Source: Paracoccaceae bacterium
GTDB taxonomy: Bacteria > Pseudomonadota > Alphaproteobacteria > Rhodobacterales > Rhodobacteraceae
Assembly: GCA_018222585.1 (NCBI GenBank)
Contig: JAAFAB010000020.1
Location: forward strand, 1 to 44,061
Direction of reading: 5' to 3'
Length of the DNA: 44,061 nucleotides
Every line of letters starts with the position of its first letter. Within the stretch, counting starts at the first letter, position 1. Below the pieces are notes generated by a model. It was not told where the DNA came from, did no database searches, and saw nothing but the letters and a program-made list of their open reading frames with translations. Below, piece by piece: positions 23,988 to 34,342 of this stretch. The position numbers and the translations under genes are program-made.

Positions 23988-25111
23988 GCCGTTTGGCTTT
24001 CGGGCGTGCGGGCCGTGACGGGTCGGCTGACCGCACCCGCGTCAGGCGCGCACATCCGCATCAGGCGCAGGGCGTGATCCCGACGGTCGCCCAGCTGATG
24101 ATCCAGCAGGACCAGCCGCTTGGCGTAGTGGGAGCCGGGATACTCCCAGGTCATGCCGATCCCGCCGTGCAGCTGGATCGCCTCTTCGGCCACATGGGGC
24201 GCAACGCGGCCGAGCAGGTTCTTGGCCATTGCAACATGGCGCGCCTGATCGGGCGTGCCATAGCTGGCCATGGCACGGATCACGATCGAGCGGGCCTGCT
24301 CGCCCTCCATCACCATGTCGACGACCCGGTGCTGCAGCGCCTGGAACGAGGCCAACGGACGCCCGAACTGCCGGCGCTGTTTCAGGTAGTCGACCGTCAT
24401 CGCCGTCAGCATGTCCATTGCGCCAACTGCCTCGGAACACAGCGCGATGCGGCCCAGGTCCAGCGCTGCCTCGACCGGCGGCGCTGCATCCTCTGCAAGG
24501 CACTCGGCGGCCAAGTCTTCCATCACCAGCTCGGCGATGCCGCCGCCGTCGACCATGGCGGCCTCGATCAGCGGCGCGTCGCGCAGCAGGAACAGGCCCA
24601 GCCCCGCATCGGTCCGCGCGGTGACCAGAAGCACGTCGGCACCGGGGCCACCGTAGATCGCGCTTTTGCGACCGTTCAGCACCCAGCCGTCGCCACGGCG
24701 CGCGGCGGTGGCGGCGGTACGGGAGAGGTCGACCGACAGCGCCGGTTCGGCAAAGGCCAGCGCGCCACGGGTAGCGCCCGCCACCATCTCTTCCAGCAGG
24801 TCAGCGCGGCCAAGGCCCGCCAGCAGGCGCATTACCAGTAGCTGACCCAGCAGCGGCTCGGCGGAAAGCGCCCGACCCGCCTCTTCGAAGACCACGACAA
24901 CATCTTCGGCCGTGCCGCCGAAGCCGCCCTCGTCCTCGCTGAGGAAGGCACCGAAGACGCCCAGTTCGGCCAGCTGGGCCCAGACACCCGGTACCTGGTA
25001 CGGCGCCTCGTAGACGGCGGCATTGCGTGCCTCCAGCATCGGGTCATTGCCCCAGAAACGGCGCAACATATCCGACAGCATCTGGCGTTCTTCTGAAATC
25101 CTGAAATCCAT
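23984..25111 (-). CDS. Acyl-CoA dehydrogenase, small subunit (PimD-like)
   Basis: 375 residues with the N-terminal MDFRISEERQMLSDMLRRF and C-terminal IQLHGGIGMTWEYPGSHYAKR typical of the second subunit of heteromeric acyl-CoA dehydrogenases. The residue aligned with the catalytic Glu of medium-chain enzymes is not acidic, so activity probably depends on the partner encoded just upstream (25116-26300). The pair resembles PimC-PimD of Rhodopseudomonas. The ATG at 25111 is 2 bp from the partner's stop; a longer frame to 25267 would overlap that gene. A C-terminal tail rich in Pro/Thr (SRPVTARTPESQTA) is extra. Confidence 0.9.
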   Translation of the reverse strand: MDFRISEERQMLSDMLRRFWGNDPMLEARNAAVYEAPYQVPGVWAQLAELGVFGAFLSEDEGGFGGTAEDVVVVFEEAGRALSAEPLLGQLLVMRLLAGLGRADLLEEMVAGATRGALAFAEPALSVDLSRTAATAARRGDGWVLNGRKSAIYGGPGADVLLVTARTDAGLGLFLLRDAPLIEAAMVDGGGIAELVMEDLAAECLAEDAAPPVEAALDLGRIALCSEAVGAMDMLTAMTVDYLKQRRQFGRPLASFQALQHRVVDMVMEGEQARSIVIRAMASYGTPDQARHVAMAKNLLGRVAPHVAEEAIQLHGGIGMTWEYPGSHYAKRLVLLDHQLGDRRDHALRLMRMCAPDAGAVSRPVTARTPESQTA

Positions 25112-25115
25112 CAGC

Positions 25116-26300
<1,185 letters not shown>

Positions 26301-26304
26301 GGGG

Positions 26305-28407
26305 TTACTCTCCGTTCAGGTCGGCGAAGCGGCGGCCCTCGCGGGCCATCTGCCGCATCAGCTCGGGCACCTGCCAGTAATGCGGGTCTTCGTCGGCATA
26401 GGCCTCGACGCGCGCGACCAGGTTCGCGATGCCGATGCTGTCGGCGTAGTGCATCGGCCCGCCGAGATGGCGCGGGAAGCCGTAGCCGAAGAGTTCGACC
26501 GCATCGATGTCGGCGGGGCGCAGGGCAATGCCCTCTTCCAGCACCCGCACCGCTTCCGAGATCATCGCCGTCATGCAGCGATCCACGATCTCCTGGTCGG
26601 TGAAGCTGCGCGGGCTGATCCCCTCGGCGGCGCGTTCCTCAGCGAGGATACGCAGCGCATCGGGGTTCTGCGGGCGGCCTTCGGTGCCGTCATGCAGGTA
26701 GAAGCCGCGCCCCGACTTGCGGCCGAACCACTGCTGTTCGCAGATCCGGTCGGCAACGCGGGAATAGCGTTCTTCCGCCGGGCGCGTCGCGGCCTTGCGG
26801 CGACGCGTCAGCATCCCGATGTCCAGCCCTGCCAGGTCCGAAACCGCGAAGGGCCCCATGGCAAAGCCGAACTCCTCCAGCGCGCGGTCGACCTGGGCGA
26901 AATCGGCCCCGTCCAGCACCACGTATTCGGTGGACTTGCGGTAATGGGCCAGGATGCGGTTGCCGATGAACCCGTCGCAGACGCGCGAGCGCACCGGCAC
27001 CTTGTTCAGCTGCCGCGCCAGGGCGAAAGCGGTCGAGACCAGGTCCGGCGCCGTGGCATCGGCCACCACCACCTCCAGCAGCCGCATCACATGGGCAGGC
27101 GAGAAGAAGTGCAGCCCGATCACCGCCTCGGGGCGCGAGGTCGCGGCGGCGATCTCGTTCACGTCCAGGTAGGAGGTGTTGGTGCCGAGGATGGCACCGG
27201 GCTTGCAAATCGCGTCGAGCCTGCGCATCAGCTCGATCTTCACCGACATTTCCTCAAAGACGGCCTCGACCACCAGGTCGACATCGGCCAGGGTGGTCAT
27301 GTCGCAGCCCGCTCGCAGGGCATCGGCGGCGGCGGCGCGGGCCTCGGCGCTCATCTTGCCGCGTTTCACCGCGCCGTCGAGGTTGCGCCCGATGGCGGCG
27401 GCGGCGGCCTCGGCCCGGGCGGCCTCGGTCTCGATCAGGCGCACCGGGTAGCCGGCCAGCAGGAAGGCGGTGGCGATGCCCACGCCCATGGTGCCGCCGC
27501 CGATGACACCGACCGAAGCGATCTCGCGCGCGGGCAGATCGGTCTCGGGGATGCGCGCGGTGCCGCGCTCGGCGAAGAAGGCATGAGCCAGGGCCTGGCG
27601 TTCGGGGCCCTCGCGCAGCTCTAGGAACAGGCGCCGTTCGAGCGCCAGCCCCTCGGTGATCGGGCCGGTCGCAGCAGCCAGCGCCTGTAGCGCCTTGCAC
27701 GGTGCGTCAAGCTGCGGGCGGGCAGCGTCAAGACGCGCCTGGGCCGCAGCCATGGCTTCGGCATCGGGGGCCACGGTCAGATCATCGGTCCGGCGGGGGG
27801 ACAGTTTCCCGGCCAGAACCTCGCGGGCCGCGGCAATACCTGCCTCGCGGGCGGCGCCGCTGCCGATCCGGTCGAGGATGCCCAGCGACAGCGCCTCTTC
27901 CGCCGAAACCTCGCGGCCCGACAAGATCATCGCCTGCGCGATGGCAAGGCCTGTCAGTCGCGGCAGACGCTGGGTGCCCCCGGCGCCGGGCAGCAGGCCC
28001 AGCTTGACCTCGGGCAGCGCCACGCGCAGCCCCGGCACGCCGACGCGGACATGAGCCGCTAACGCAAGCTCGAGACCCCCGCCCATGGCCACGCCGTGCA
28101 GTGCGGCGATCACGGGCTTGGGGCCGTCCAGCATCAGGTTCAGCACATCGGGCAGGGTCGGACCGGAGGGCGGACGCCCGAATTCCCGGATATCGGCCCC
28201 GGCTGAAAATGCCCGGCCCTCGCCATGCAGGACGATTGCCTGCACGTCATCGCGCCCGTTCAGGTCCGTCAGTGCGTCGATCAGGCCGCTCCGCAGGGCC
28301 TCGCCCAGGGCGTTGACCGGCGGACGGGTCATGGCGATCACGCCGATGCCGTCCACCACGTCGAGCGTCACAACCGTCTCGGCGGAGGTGGTTGCCTGCG
28401 CGCTCAT
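26305..28407 (-). CDS. Bifunctional enoyl-CoA hydratase / 3-hydroxyacyl-CoA dehydrogenase (PimF/FadJ-like)
   Basis: 700 residues. Crotonase domain at ~1-195 with both catalytic Glu residues (Glu113 in GGGLELALA, Glu133 in LPEVKLGLLPGAGG). NAD-binding Rossmann motif VIGGGTMGVG around 301-310, then two 3-hydroxyacyl-CoA dehydrogenase C-terminal domains, ending with GYGFPRHLGGPMHYAD. It would hydrate the enoyl-CoA and oxidise the 3-hydroxy product. No thiolase subunit is fused; the thiolase is the preceding gene. The ATG at 28407 overlaps the thiolase stop (28404-28407); an upstream start at 28458 lies inside it. This fusion matches PimF in the pim operon, as well as peroxisomal-type multifunctional enzymes. 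Confidence 0.94.
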   Translation of the reverse strand: MSAQATTSAETVVTLDVVDGIGVIAMTRPPVNALGEALRSGLIDALTDLNGRDDVQAIVLHGEGRAFSAGADIREFGRPPSGPTLPDVLNLMLDGPKPVIAALHGVAMGGGLELALAAHVRVGVPGLRVALPEVKLGLLPGAGGTQRLPRLTGLAIAQAMILSGREVSAEEALSLGILDRIGSGAAREAGIAAAREVLAGKLSPRRTDDLTVAPDAEAMAAAQARLDAARPQLDAPCKALQALAAATGPITEGLALERRLFLELREGPERQALAHAFFAERGTARIPETDLPAREIASVGVIGGGTMGVGIATAFLLAGYPVRLIETEAARAEAAAAAIGRNLDGAVKRGKMSAEARAAAADALRAGCDMTTLADVDLVVEAVFEEMSVKIELMRRLDAICKPGAILGTNTSYLDVNEIAAATSRPEAVIGLHFFSPAHVMRLLEVVVADATAPDLVSTAFALARQLNKVPVRSRVCDGFIGNRILAHYRKSTEYVVLDGADFAQVDRALEEFGFAMGPFAVSDLAGLDIGMLTRRRKAATRPAEERYSRVADRICEQQWFGRKSGRGFYLHDGTEGRPQNPDALRILAEERAAEGISPRSFTDQEIVDRCMTAMISEAVRVLEEGIALRPADIDAVELFGYGFPRHLGGPMHYADSIGIANLVARVEAYADEDPHYWQVPELMRQMAREGRRFADLNGE

Positions 28408-29597
28408 GCCTCGACCCTTTCGATCACCAGGGCAATGCCCTGACCCACGCCGATGCACATCGACAGGCAGGCGTAGCGGCCGCCGGTGCGTTCCAGCTGG
28501 CGCAGGGCAGTCAGCACGATCCGTGCGCCCGAGGCGCCCAGCGGGTGGCCCACGGTAATGGCGCCGCCATTGGGGTTCAGACGGCTGTCGTCATAGGCCA
28601 GGCCCAGCACCTTGCAGCAGGCCAGGACCTGGGTGGCGAAGGCCTCGTTGATCTCGATCACATCCATGTCGGCCAGGGTCAGCCCTGCGCGATCCAGTGC
28701 CTTGGGCACGGCATAGGCCGGGCCGATCCCCATGATGCGCGGCGGCACACCGGCCACGGCGCCCGACAGGATCCGCGCCCGCGGACGCGGCCCCAGACCC
28801 TTGGCGCCGATCAGCAGCGCCCCGGCCCCATCGTTGACGCCCGAGGCATTGGCCGCCGTCACCACCCCGCCCTCGAAGAGCGGACGCATCCCGGCGATCT
28901 TGTCATAGGTCACCTCGGGGCGCGGATGCTCATCCGTGCTGACCTCGGTCACCGCGCCCTTGCGCCCGGGAATGCGGATCGTGGTGATCTCGTCGTCGAA
29001 GAACCCCTCGGCCCGTGCGGCTTCGTATTTCTGCTGGCTGCCGATCGCGAAGCGGTCGCTTTCGTCGCGGGCGATCTCGTAGTCGACCGCCAGGTTGTCG
29101 GCGGTCTGCGGCATGGAATGGTTGCCGAATTGCTTGGTGAAAGCCGGGTTGGGGAAGCGCGCTCCGATGGTGCTATCGCAGATCTGGGCGTCCCGGCCAA
29201 AGGCGCTGCCCGGCTTGCTCATCACGTAGGGAGCGCGGGTCATGCTCTCGACCCCACCGGCGAGGTAGAGGGAACCATCGCCCACGGTGATCGCCCGCGC
29301 CACGTCCAGCGCCGCCGACATGCCGGAGCCGCAAAGACGGTTCACCGTCTGCGCCCCGATGCTTTCCGGCAACCCGCCCAGCAGGGCCGAGAAGCGCGCG
29401 ATGTTGCGGCTGTCCTCGCCGGACTGGCAGACGTTGCCCAAGATGGCCTCCTCGATCTGATCCTTCGGCAGGTCGCTGCGTTCCAGAAGGGCCGCGATGA
29501 CCTGCCCGGCCAGATCGTCGGGACGAATGGCAGAAAGGCTGCCGGCGTGGCGGGCAAAGGGGCTGCGCAGCCCGTCGTAGATATAAGCGTCAAGCAT
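28404..29597 (-). CDS. Acetyl-CoA acyltransferase (thiolase, PimB/PcaF-like)
   Basis: 397 residues. Nucleophilic Cys89 in VNRLCGSGMSAA; NEAFA, the GGAITVGHPLGASGAR histidine loop and CIGVGQG with the second Cys are all intact. The sequence is closest in feel to beta-ketoadipyl-CoA/dicarboxyl-type thiolases. It would cleave the 3-ketoacyl-CoA to acetyl-CoA and a shortened acyl-CoA. It overlaps the ligase gene upstream by 8 bp and the bifunctional enzyme downstream by 4 bp. Confidence 0.94.
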   Translation of the reverse strand: MLDAYIYDGLRSPFARHAGSLSAIRPDDLAGQVIAALLERSDLPKDQIEEAILGNVCQSGEDSRNIARFSALLGGLPESIGAQTVNRLCGSGMSAALDVARAITVGDGSLYLAGGVESMTRAPYVMSKPGSAFGRDAQICDSTIGARFPNPAFTKQFGNHSMPQTADNLAVDYEIARDESDRFAIGSQQKYEAARAEGFFDDEITTIRIPGRKGAVTEVSTDEHPRPEVTYDKIAGMRPLFEGGVVTAANASGVNDGAGALLIGAKGLGPRPRARILSGAVAGVPPRIMGIGPAYAVPKALDRAGLTLADMDVIEINEAFATQVLACCKVLGLAYDDSRLNPNGGAITVGHPLGASGARIVLTALRQLERTGGRYACLSMCIGVGQGIALVIERVEA

Positions 29598-31089
29598 CGG
29601 TTGCTTCTTCCTTCTCGTCGAGGAGCTGCGAGAACTGTCCCAGCAGCCGTGTTTTCAAAATCTTGCCGGTCGGCGCCTGGGGCAGCGCATCGACCACGAG
29701 CACCCGGGCGGGCACCTTGTAGGAAACCATCCGGGCGCGGACCCAGTCGCGAAGCTCCTGTTCGCTGACCGGGCCATGGGTGGTGACGAAGGCCAGCACA
29801 TCCTCGTTGCCGGCGCGGGCGCGTCCGATCACGGCACAGAGGGTCACCGAGGGATGCTCCATCAGCACCGTCTCCACCTCGGGCGGGTAGATGTTGAAGC
29901 CGGAGTGGATGATCAGCTCCTTCAGCCGCCCGACGACGAAGAGAGAGCCGTCCGCGTCCAGCACGCCCAGGTCGCCGGTGCGCAGGAAGCCGTCCTCGCG
30001 CAGGGTCTGCGCGGTGGCCTCGGGGTTCTGGTAATAGCCCTTCATCACGTTGGGACCGCGCACGAGGATCTCGCCCACGCCCTTCTCGTCGGGGCTGTCG
30101 ATCACCACCTCGACCCCCTTGATCGCCGGGCCCGTGGCACCGTCGTCACGCGGCGCATCCAGCCGCGTGGAACTGACGGAGGGCGAGGCCTCGGTCAGCC
30201 CGTAGCCGATGTGAAGCGGAATGCCGAAGACCGCCTCGACCTTCTTCTTCAGCGACAGGTCGACGGGGGCACCACCCGCATAGATGAAGCGCAGCGAATG
30301 GCGCGGCGCCTCGCCGCGTTCCTGCAAGCGCTTCAGCAGCGACGCGAAGATCTGCGGCACGGCGGGCATCACCGTGACACCGGCGGCCAGGTGATCCAGC
30401 ACCGTATCCGGGTCGAAACGCGGCATCAGCACCAGCCGGCCTCCGCTTTTCAGCGTGGCCAGCATGACCGAGGTCAGCCCGAAGATATGGGTGCCCGGCA
30501 ACAGGCCCAGCATCACGTCGCTGGGTGAGAGAGAGCGCATCTCGGCCCCGGCGTTGCAGGTGAACAGAAGGTTGCCATGGGTCAGCATGACCCCCTTGGG
30601 CTCGCCCACGGTGCCGCTGGTGTACATCAGCACGGCGACCTGGCCTGCGTCAGGCTCGACCGGCTCCGGTTCGGCCTCGAAAATCGGCGAGACGAGGACC
30701 TGCCCACAGTCGAGCCGTCCGATCTCGGTGGCCTTCATCCGCGTGGCATGGGCCAGCGATGCGGCAGAGGCCTCGGGTGTGAAGATGACGCAGCGCGCGC
30801 CGGACCGTTCCCGGATCCTGTCCACCTCGGCTTCCGTGGCGCGCGCGTTCATCAGCACGATCCAGGCGTCCAGGCGGCTCAGCGCCAGTGCGGCGACCAG
30901 GAAGGTGGCGCAGTTCTCGCTCAGCAGGATGACACGGTCGCCCGCCCGGACCCCGTGCGCTGCCAGCAGTCCCGCCATCTCATGCGTCATGCGATCCAGC
31001 GCATCATAGCTGATCTCGCGACCGTCATGATCCAGCAAGGCGATCGTCGCCGCCGGCCGACCATCGAGAATCTCGTGAAGTCGTCTCAT
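29590..31089 (-). CDS. Acyl-CoA ligase (class I adenylate-forming), first gene of beta-oxidation operon
   Basis: 499 residues with YTSGTVGEPKG (156-166), GYGLTEASP, FLRTGDLGVLDADG, the hinge GRLKELIIHSGFNIYPPEVE and C-terminal PTGKILK with the catalytic Lys. It belongs to the FadD/benzoate-ligase-like group and is not closely related to the two CaiC-like ligases at 7728 and 40075. It would commit the imported acid to the pathway as its CoA ester. The start follows GAGGGAG. The leader contains a small GC hairpin (31124-31141) and the IclR-type operator (31196-31216). Confidence 0.93.
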   Translation of the reverse strand: MRRLHEILDGRPAATIALLDHDGREISYDALDRMTHEMAGLLAAHGVRAGDRVILLSENCATFLVAALALSRLDAWIVLMNARATEAEVDRIRERSGARCVIFTPEASAASLAHATRMKATEIGRLDCGQVLVSPIFEAEPEPVEPDAGQVAVLMYTSGTVGEPKGVMLTHGNLLFTCNAGAEMRSLSPSDVMLGLLPGTHIFGLTSVMLATLKSGGRLVLMPRFDPDTVLDHLAAGVTVMPAVPQIFASLLKRLQERGEAPRHSLRFIYAGGAPVDLSLKKKVEAVFGIPLHIGYGLTEASPSVSSTRLDAPRDDGATGPAIKGVEVVIDSPDEKGVGEILVRGPNVMKGYYQNPEATAQTLREDGFLRTGDLGVLDADGSLFVVGRLKELIIHSGFNIYPPEVETVLMEHPSVTLCAVIGRARAGNEDVLAFVTTHGPVSEQELRDWVRARMVSYKVPARVLVVDALPQAPTGKILKTRLLGQFSQLLDEKEEATDA

Positions 31090-31195
31090 TCAAAGCTCCC
31101 TCTGCACCCGCGCGGTCGCCATGCGGCAGCCGATGCTGCCGGGTCTGGGCGACGGGGGTGTAACTCCTCCTGCAAGCACCACAGTTGTCGCCAAA

Positions 31196-31216
31196 TTGCG
31201 AAACTCTGTTTTGCTA
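31196..31216. promoter_or_regulatory. IclR-type operator, second copy
   Basis: TTGCGAAAC, TCT, GTTTTGCTA: an imperfect palindrome with the GAAAC-N3-GTTT core, 17 of 20 bases identical to the perfect palindrome before dctP (16453-16472). It lies ~110 bp upstream of the ligase start and 175 bp upstream of iclR, positioned to repress the beta-oxidation operon. Confidence 0.7.
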
Positions 31217-31290
31217 TGCGAACTCCATCTAGCGTGGGCTCCGGTTTTCTGTCAACACGGGAAGCGGGAGTTCCGGCACCGTTGATGGCC

Positions 31291-31316
31291 TCACGCCTCT
31301 GGCACATCAGGCGTGA
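31291..31316. promoter_or_regulatory. Perfect 8-bp inverted repeat TCACGCCT-N10-AGGCGTGA
   Basis: A 26-bp dyad 75 bp upstream of the IclR gene, unlike the IclR-type palindromes. It could be the operator of the neighbouring LysR protein or a leader hairpin of the iclR transcript. No second copy was found in the gaps I read. Confidence 0.4.
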
Positions 31317-31391
31317 CAGGTCGGAAATGCTGGATTTACGGAGGTTTGCACGGTAGGTTGCGAAGCCTGAAAGACACTGGGGATACGCCGC

Positions 31392-32177
31392 ATGACCAAG
31401 ACAGAGCCAGATGAGGGCACGGATCGCCAGTTCGTCACGGCACTTGCCAGGGGTCTCGACATCCTCGGCTGCTTTCGCGCCAACGACCGTTACCTCGCCA
31501 ACCAGGAGATCGCGACGCGCACCGGGCTGGCAAAGCCCACCGTGTCGCGCCTGACCTATACGCTGACCGAAACCGGGCACCTGCAGAAGGATCCCGACAG
31601 CGGCGAATACCGTCTCAGCCCCAAGGTGCTGCAACTGGGGTTCCGCGTGCTCTCGGCCGTCTCCCTGCCCGAACGCTGCCAGTCCGAACTGGATGCCCTG
31701 GCCAAGGGGCCAAACCCCTATGTCAGCATCGCTCTGGCGGAACGCAGCGACATCTACGCGATCTACCTGGCCGTCTCGCGCTCGCGGCAGGCGGTTGCGA
31801 TCACCCTCGGCGTGGGTTCCCGGCTGCCGGTGTTCTACACCGCCATCGGCCGAGCCATCCTGGCCGTTACCGACGAGGAAAGCTGCGAGGCCGCGCTGCG
31901 CGAGGGCATCCAGCGCTACCCCGACTTCCGCAAGGAGATGGAACAGAGCATCGTCGAGGCCCGCAAGGACTATGCCAACTACGGCTATTGCACCAGCTTC
32001 GGCTCCTGGAAGTCCGAGGTGAACGCCATCGCGACCCCGGTCCGCTCGATCAATGACGATGCGATCTACGGGCTCAACATCGGCGGGCCGTCCTTCCTGA
32101 TCTCTGCCGACCAGCTGCACCGCGACTATGGCGAGCGCCTGCTGAACGTCGCGGGCCTGCTGACCTCGCAGCCCTGA
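31392..32177 (+). CDS. IclR-family transcriptional regulator
   Basis: 261 residues. The N-terminal winged helix (ALARGLDILGCFRANDRYLANQEIATRTGLAKPTVSRL) and IclR effector domain (RQAVAITLGVGSRLPVFYTAIGRAILA ... GLNIGG) are clear. Divergent from the beta-oxidation operon, with an IclR-type palindrome in the gap, repeated before dctP. The simplest model is that it represses both the DctPQM transporter and the catabolic operon until an acid or CoA-ester inducer binds; activation is also known in the family. A LysR gene follows 24 bp later, so both regulators may be co-transcribed. The ribosome site is weak (GGGAT). Confidence 0.93.
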   Translation: MTKTEPDEGTDRQFVTALARGLDILGCFRANDRYLANQEIATRTGLAKPTVSRLTYTLTETGHLQKDPDSGEYRLSPKVLQLGFRVLSAVSLPERCQSELDALAKGPNPYVSIALAERSDIYAIYLAVSRSRQAVAITLGVGSRLPVFYTAIGRAILAVTDEESCEAALREGIQRYPDFRKEMEQSIVEARKDYANYGYCTSFGSWKSEVNAIATPVRSINDDAIYGLNIGGPSFLISADQLHRDYGERLLNVAGLLTSQP

Positions 32178-32201
32178 TCCACGGCTGGACGGGCGGCGGT
32201 C

Positions 32202-33122
32202 ATGTACAACTTCAAGGCACTGGAATGCTTCCTGGCGGTGGCCGAACTGGGCAGTTTCAAGCTGGCCGCCGGGCGGCTGAACCGCTCGCAATCGGCGGTC
32301 AGCGTGCAGATCCGGCAGCTGGAGGAACAGCTGGGCCTTCCGCTTTTTCACCGCACCACGCGCATGGTGCGGCTGACCCGTCAGGGAGAGCAGCTCTTCG
32401 ACTACGTCCAGCGTGCCCTGCGAGAGATCGACACCGGCCTGAACGAGATCCGCAAGGCCGCCTCCGCCGAGACGGGCGAGCTGGCCATTGCCTCGGTGCC
32501 CAGTATCGCCGCCGCCGTGCTGCCGCGTCTGCTGCGTGACTACAAGGCCGAGCATCCGAACATCTCTCTCAGCCTGCGCGAGCTGCATGCCGACGACCTG
32601 CTGACCGCGCTGCGCGACCTGGCCGTGGATTTCGCCATCGGCCCGGCCCTGCCCGGCCACCCCGACCTCAATTTCACGCCCCTTGTGACCGAACAGATCG
32701 TCGCCGTCAGCGCCTGCGACCTGGGCTTGCCGCCCTCCGAGAGCCTGACCCTGGCCGAGGTGGTGGCCGAACCCTTGATCCTGATCTCCAGCGGGGCCTA
32801 CCTGCGCCAGTACATCGACGCGGCGCTGGAAGGTCAGAACCTGACCGCCCGGGACAGCTTCGAGGTGACGAACGTGCGCACCATGCTGGACTTTGCCCAG
32901 GCCGGGCTGGGCACGGCGCTGATCCCGGCGGCCAGCGTGCCCTCGCCCACGCCCCAGGGGCTTCAGGTCGCGAAGGTGCGCCAGCCGGACCTGCACCGCA
33001 CGATCTGCCGGATCGAGCTGCGTGGCACGGCCATGACCCCCTTCGCGCAGGAGCTTGCCACCCGGATCACCGAGGTCCTGGGCCGCGACAGCCGGTTCCA
33101 GCAGATCCCGGCGGCAGATTGA
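32202..33122 (+). CDS. LysR-family transcriptional regulator (second)
   Basis: 306 residues: FKALECFLAVAELGSFKLAA, then SQSAVSVQIRQLEEQLGLPLF for the winged helix, and a periplasmic-binding-like effector domain (GELAIASVPSIAAAVLPRLL ... GLGTALIPAASV). It follows iclR by 24 bp. Its stop is only 1 bp from the stop of the convergent CoA-transferase gene, so it may control the module D operon, the beta-oxidation operon, or both. No terminator is visible in the 1-bp gap, so transcripts from both sides probably overlap. Confidence 0.92.
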   Translation: MYNFKALECFLAVAELGSFKLAAGRLNRSQSAVSVQIRQLEEQLGLPLFHRTTRMVRLTRQGEQLFDYVQRALREIDTGLNEIRKAASAETGELAIASVPSIAAAVLPRLLRDYKAEHPNISLSLRELHADDLLTALRDLAVDFAIGPALPGHPDLNFTPLVTEQIVAVSACDLGLPPSESLTLAEVVAEPLILISSGAYLRQYIDAALEGQNLTARDSFEVTNVRTMLDFAQAGLGTALIPAASVPSPTPQGLQVAKVRQPDLHRTICRIELRGTAMTPFAQELATRITEVLGRDSRFQQIPAAD

Positions 33123-33123
33123 C

Positions 33124-34341
33124 CTAGCCATGATCCGCGGGCGTGTCGCGCCCTCGCGGGGCCCATTCGAACCCGGGGGCCGAGTTCTGGACCGGCGCCG
33201 CATGCCGCAAGCTGGCCGGCGTCCGCTCGAAACGCACCGTGGGGGCAAGGGTGGTGATCGCACCCTCGCTGGGGTGCTCGACCCGGCGGAACAGCCCCGT
33301 CGCCTGCAAATGCGGATCGACGAGCAGGTCTTCCAGGGTGGCGACCGGCGAATGCGGGATGTCGGCGCCCTTCAGCGCCTCCAGCCAGGCCGAGGTCGGC
33401 CGCGTCGCCACGATCTCGGACAGCTCGGCATAAAGCGCGTCATAGTGCTGCGTCCGGGCGCGTGCGGTGGTGAAGCGGGCGTCCTCCGCCAGATCGGGAC
33501 GGTCCGCGCAAATGAAGAAGCGTCGCCACTGTGCATCGGTATAGGGCAACATGGCGATGAACCCGTCCGCCGTGCGATAGGGTCTGCGGTCGGGCGCCAG
33601 GACGCGCGGATAGCCCATGGGCGCCACCGCCGGGGCGTAGGTTTCGCCAGCCAGATGCTCGATCAGGGCAAAGGCGGCCAGGGTCTCGAACATCGGCACC
33701 TCGACCGCCTGGCCCCTGCCCGACCTCTCCCGCTCGTAGAGCGCCATGGGAATGGCATAGGCCAGGGTCAGCCCGGCCACCTTGTCGGCCAGGATCGTGT
33801 TCACGTAGCGCGGCGCGTCCTCGCCGTGCCCCTGAAGGGCGGCCAGACCGCTCATCGCCTGGATGATGTCGTCGAAGGCAGGCCGACCGGCATAGGGCCC
33901 GTCCTGGCCAAAGCCCACGGCGGCGCAATGGATCAGGCGCGGGTTCCGCGCCATGAGCGAGGCCGCATCCAGCCCCAGCCGCTTCAGCGCCTCCGGCCGG
34001 ATGTTGGAGACGAAGACATCCGCCCCCTCGATCAGCTCCAGCAACCGGGCGCGGTCGGCGGGCTCCTTGGCATCCAGCGTCAGGCTGACCTTGTTGCGGT
34101 TCAGGTTCAGGAACACCGCCGACATGCCGTCATTCCGGGTCGGGGCGGTAAAGCGGAAGATGTCCCCCGCCGGCGGCTCCACCTTCAGGACTTCGGCTCC
34201 CATGTCGCCCAGGATCTGCGTGGCAAAGGGCCCCATCCCGACCGAGGTCATGTCGATCACCCGCACGCCGGTCATCGGCCCGTGGCTGCTGACGGGCTCT
34301 GTCGTGGCATCTGCGGGGGCCGCTGTGGTCTTCTGGTTCAT
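33124..34341 (-). CDS. Class III CoA-transferase (CaiB/BaiF family), module D
   Basis: 405 residues: MTGVRVIDMTSVGMGPFATQILGDMGAEVLKVEPP, LNLNRNKVSLTLD, and GRPAFDDIIQAMSG with the catalytic Asp157 kept (AFD in place of GYD). A paralogue of the module B enzyme but clearly diverged. The ATG at 34341 follows GGGAGAA and is 1 bp beyond the stop of the enoyl-CoA hydratase gene; an upstream in-frame start at 34467 would overlap that gene. Last gene of the leftward module D operon. It would transfer CoA to the imported acid; donor and acceptor unknown. Confidence 0.92.
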   Translation of the reverse strand: MNQKTTAAPADATTEPVSSHGPMTGVRVIDMTSVGMGPFATQILGDMGAEVLKVEPPAGDIFRFTAPTRNDGMSAVFLNLNRNKVSLTLDAKEPADRARLLELIEGADVFVSNIRPEALKRLGLDAASLMARNPRLIHCAAVGFGQDGPYAGRPAFDDIIQAMSGLAALQGHGEDAPRYVNTILADKVAGLTLAYAIPMALYERERSGRGQAVEVPMFETLAAFALIEHLAGETYAPAVAPMGYPRVLAPDRRPYRTADGFIAMLPYTDAQWRRFFICADRPDLAEDARFTTARARTQHYDALYAELSEIVATRPTSAWLEALKGADIPHSPVATLEDLLVDPHLQATGLFRRVEHPSEGAITTLAPTVRFERTPASLRHAAPVQNSAPGFEWAPRGRDTPADHG

Positions 34342-34342
34342 G

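Larger units (their letters stand above)
31090..31391. promoter_or_regulatory. Divergent promoter region between ligase operon and IclR gene
   Basis: 302 bp without a gene. On the minus strand TTGACA (31255-31250) precedes a weak -10, placing the IclR-type site (31196-31216) just after the start of the ligase transcript. A hairpin with arms CGGCAGC/GCTGCCG and loop CGAT (31124-31141) is in the ligase leader. A separate 8-bp dyad is at 31291-31316. No obvious strong promoter for iclR is visible. Confidence 0.55.

Noticed and set aside
31086..33263. Long minus-strand frame opposite iclR and the second lysR
   Set aside because: No motif; the plus strand gives two complete regulator families with normal starts and stops.
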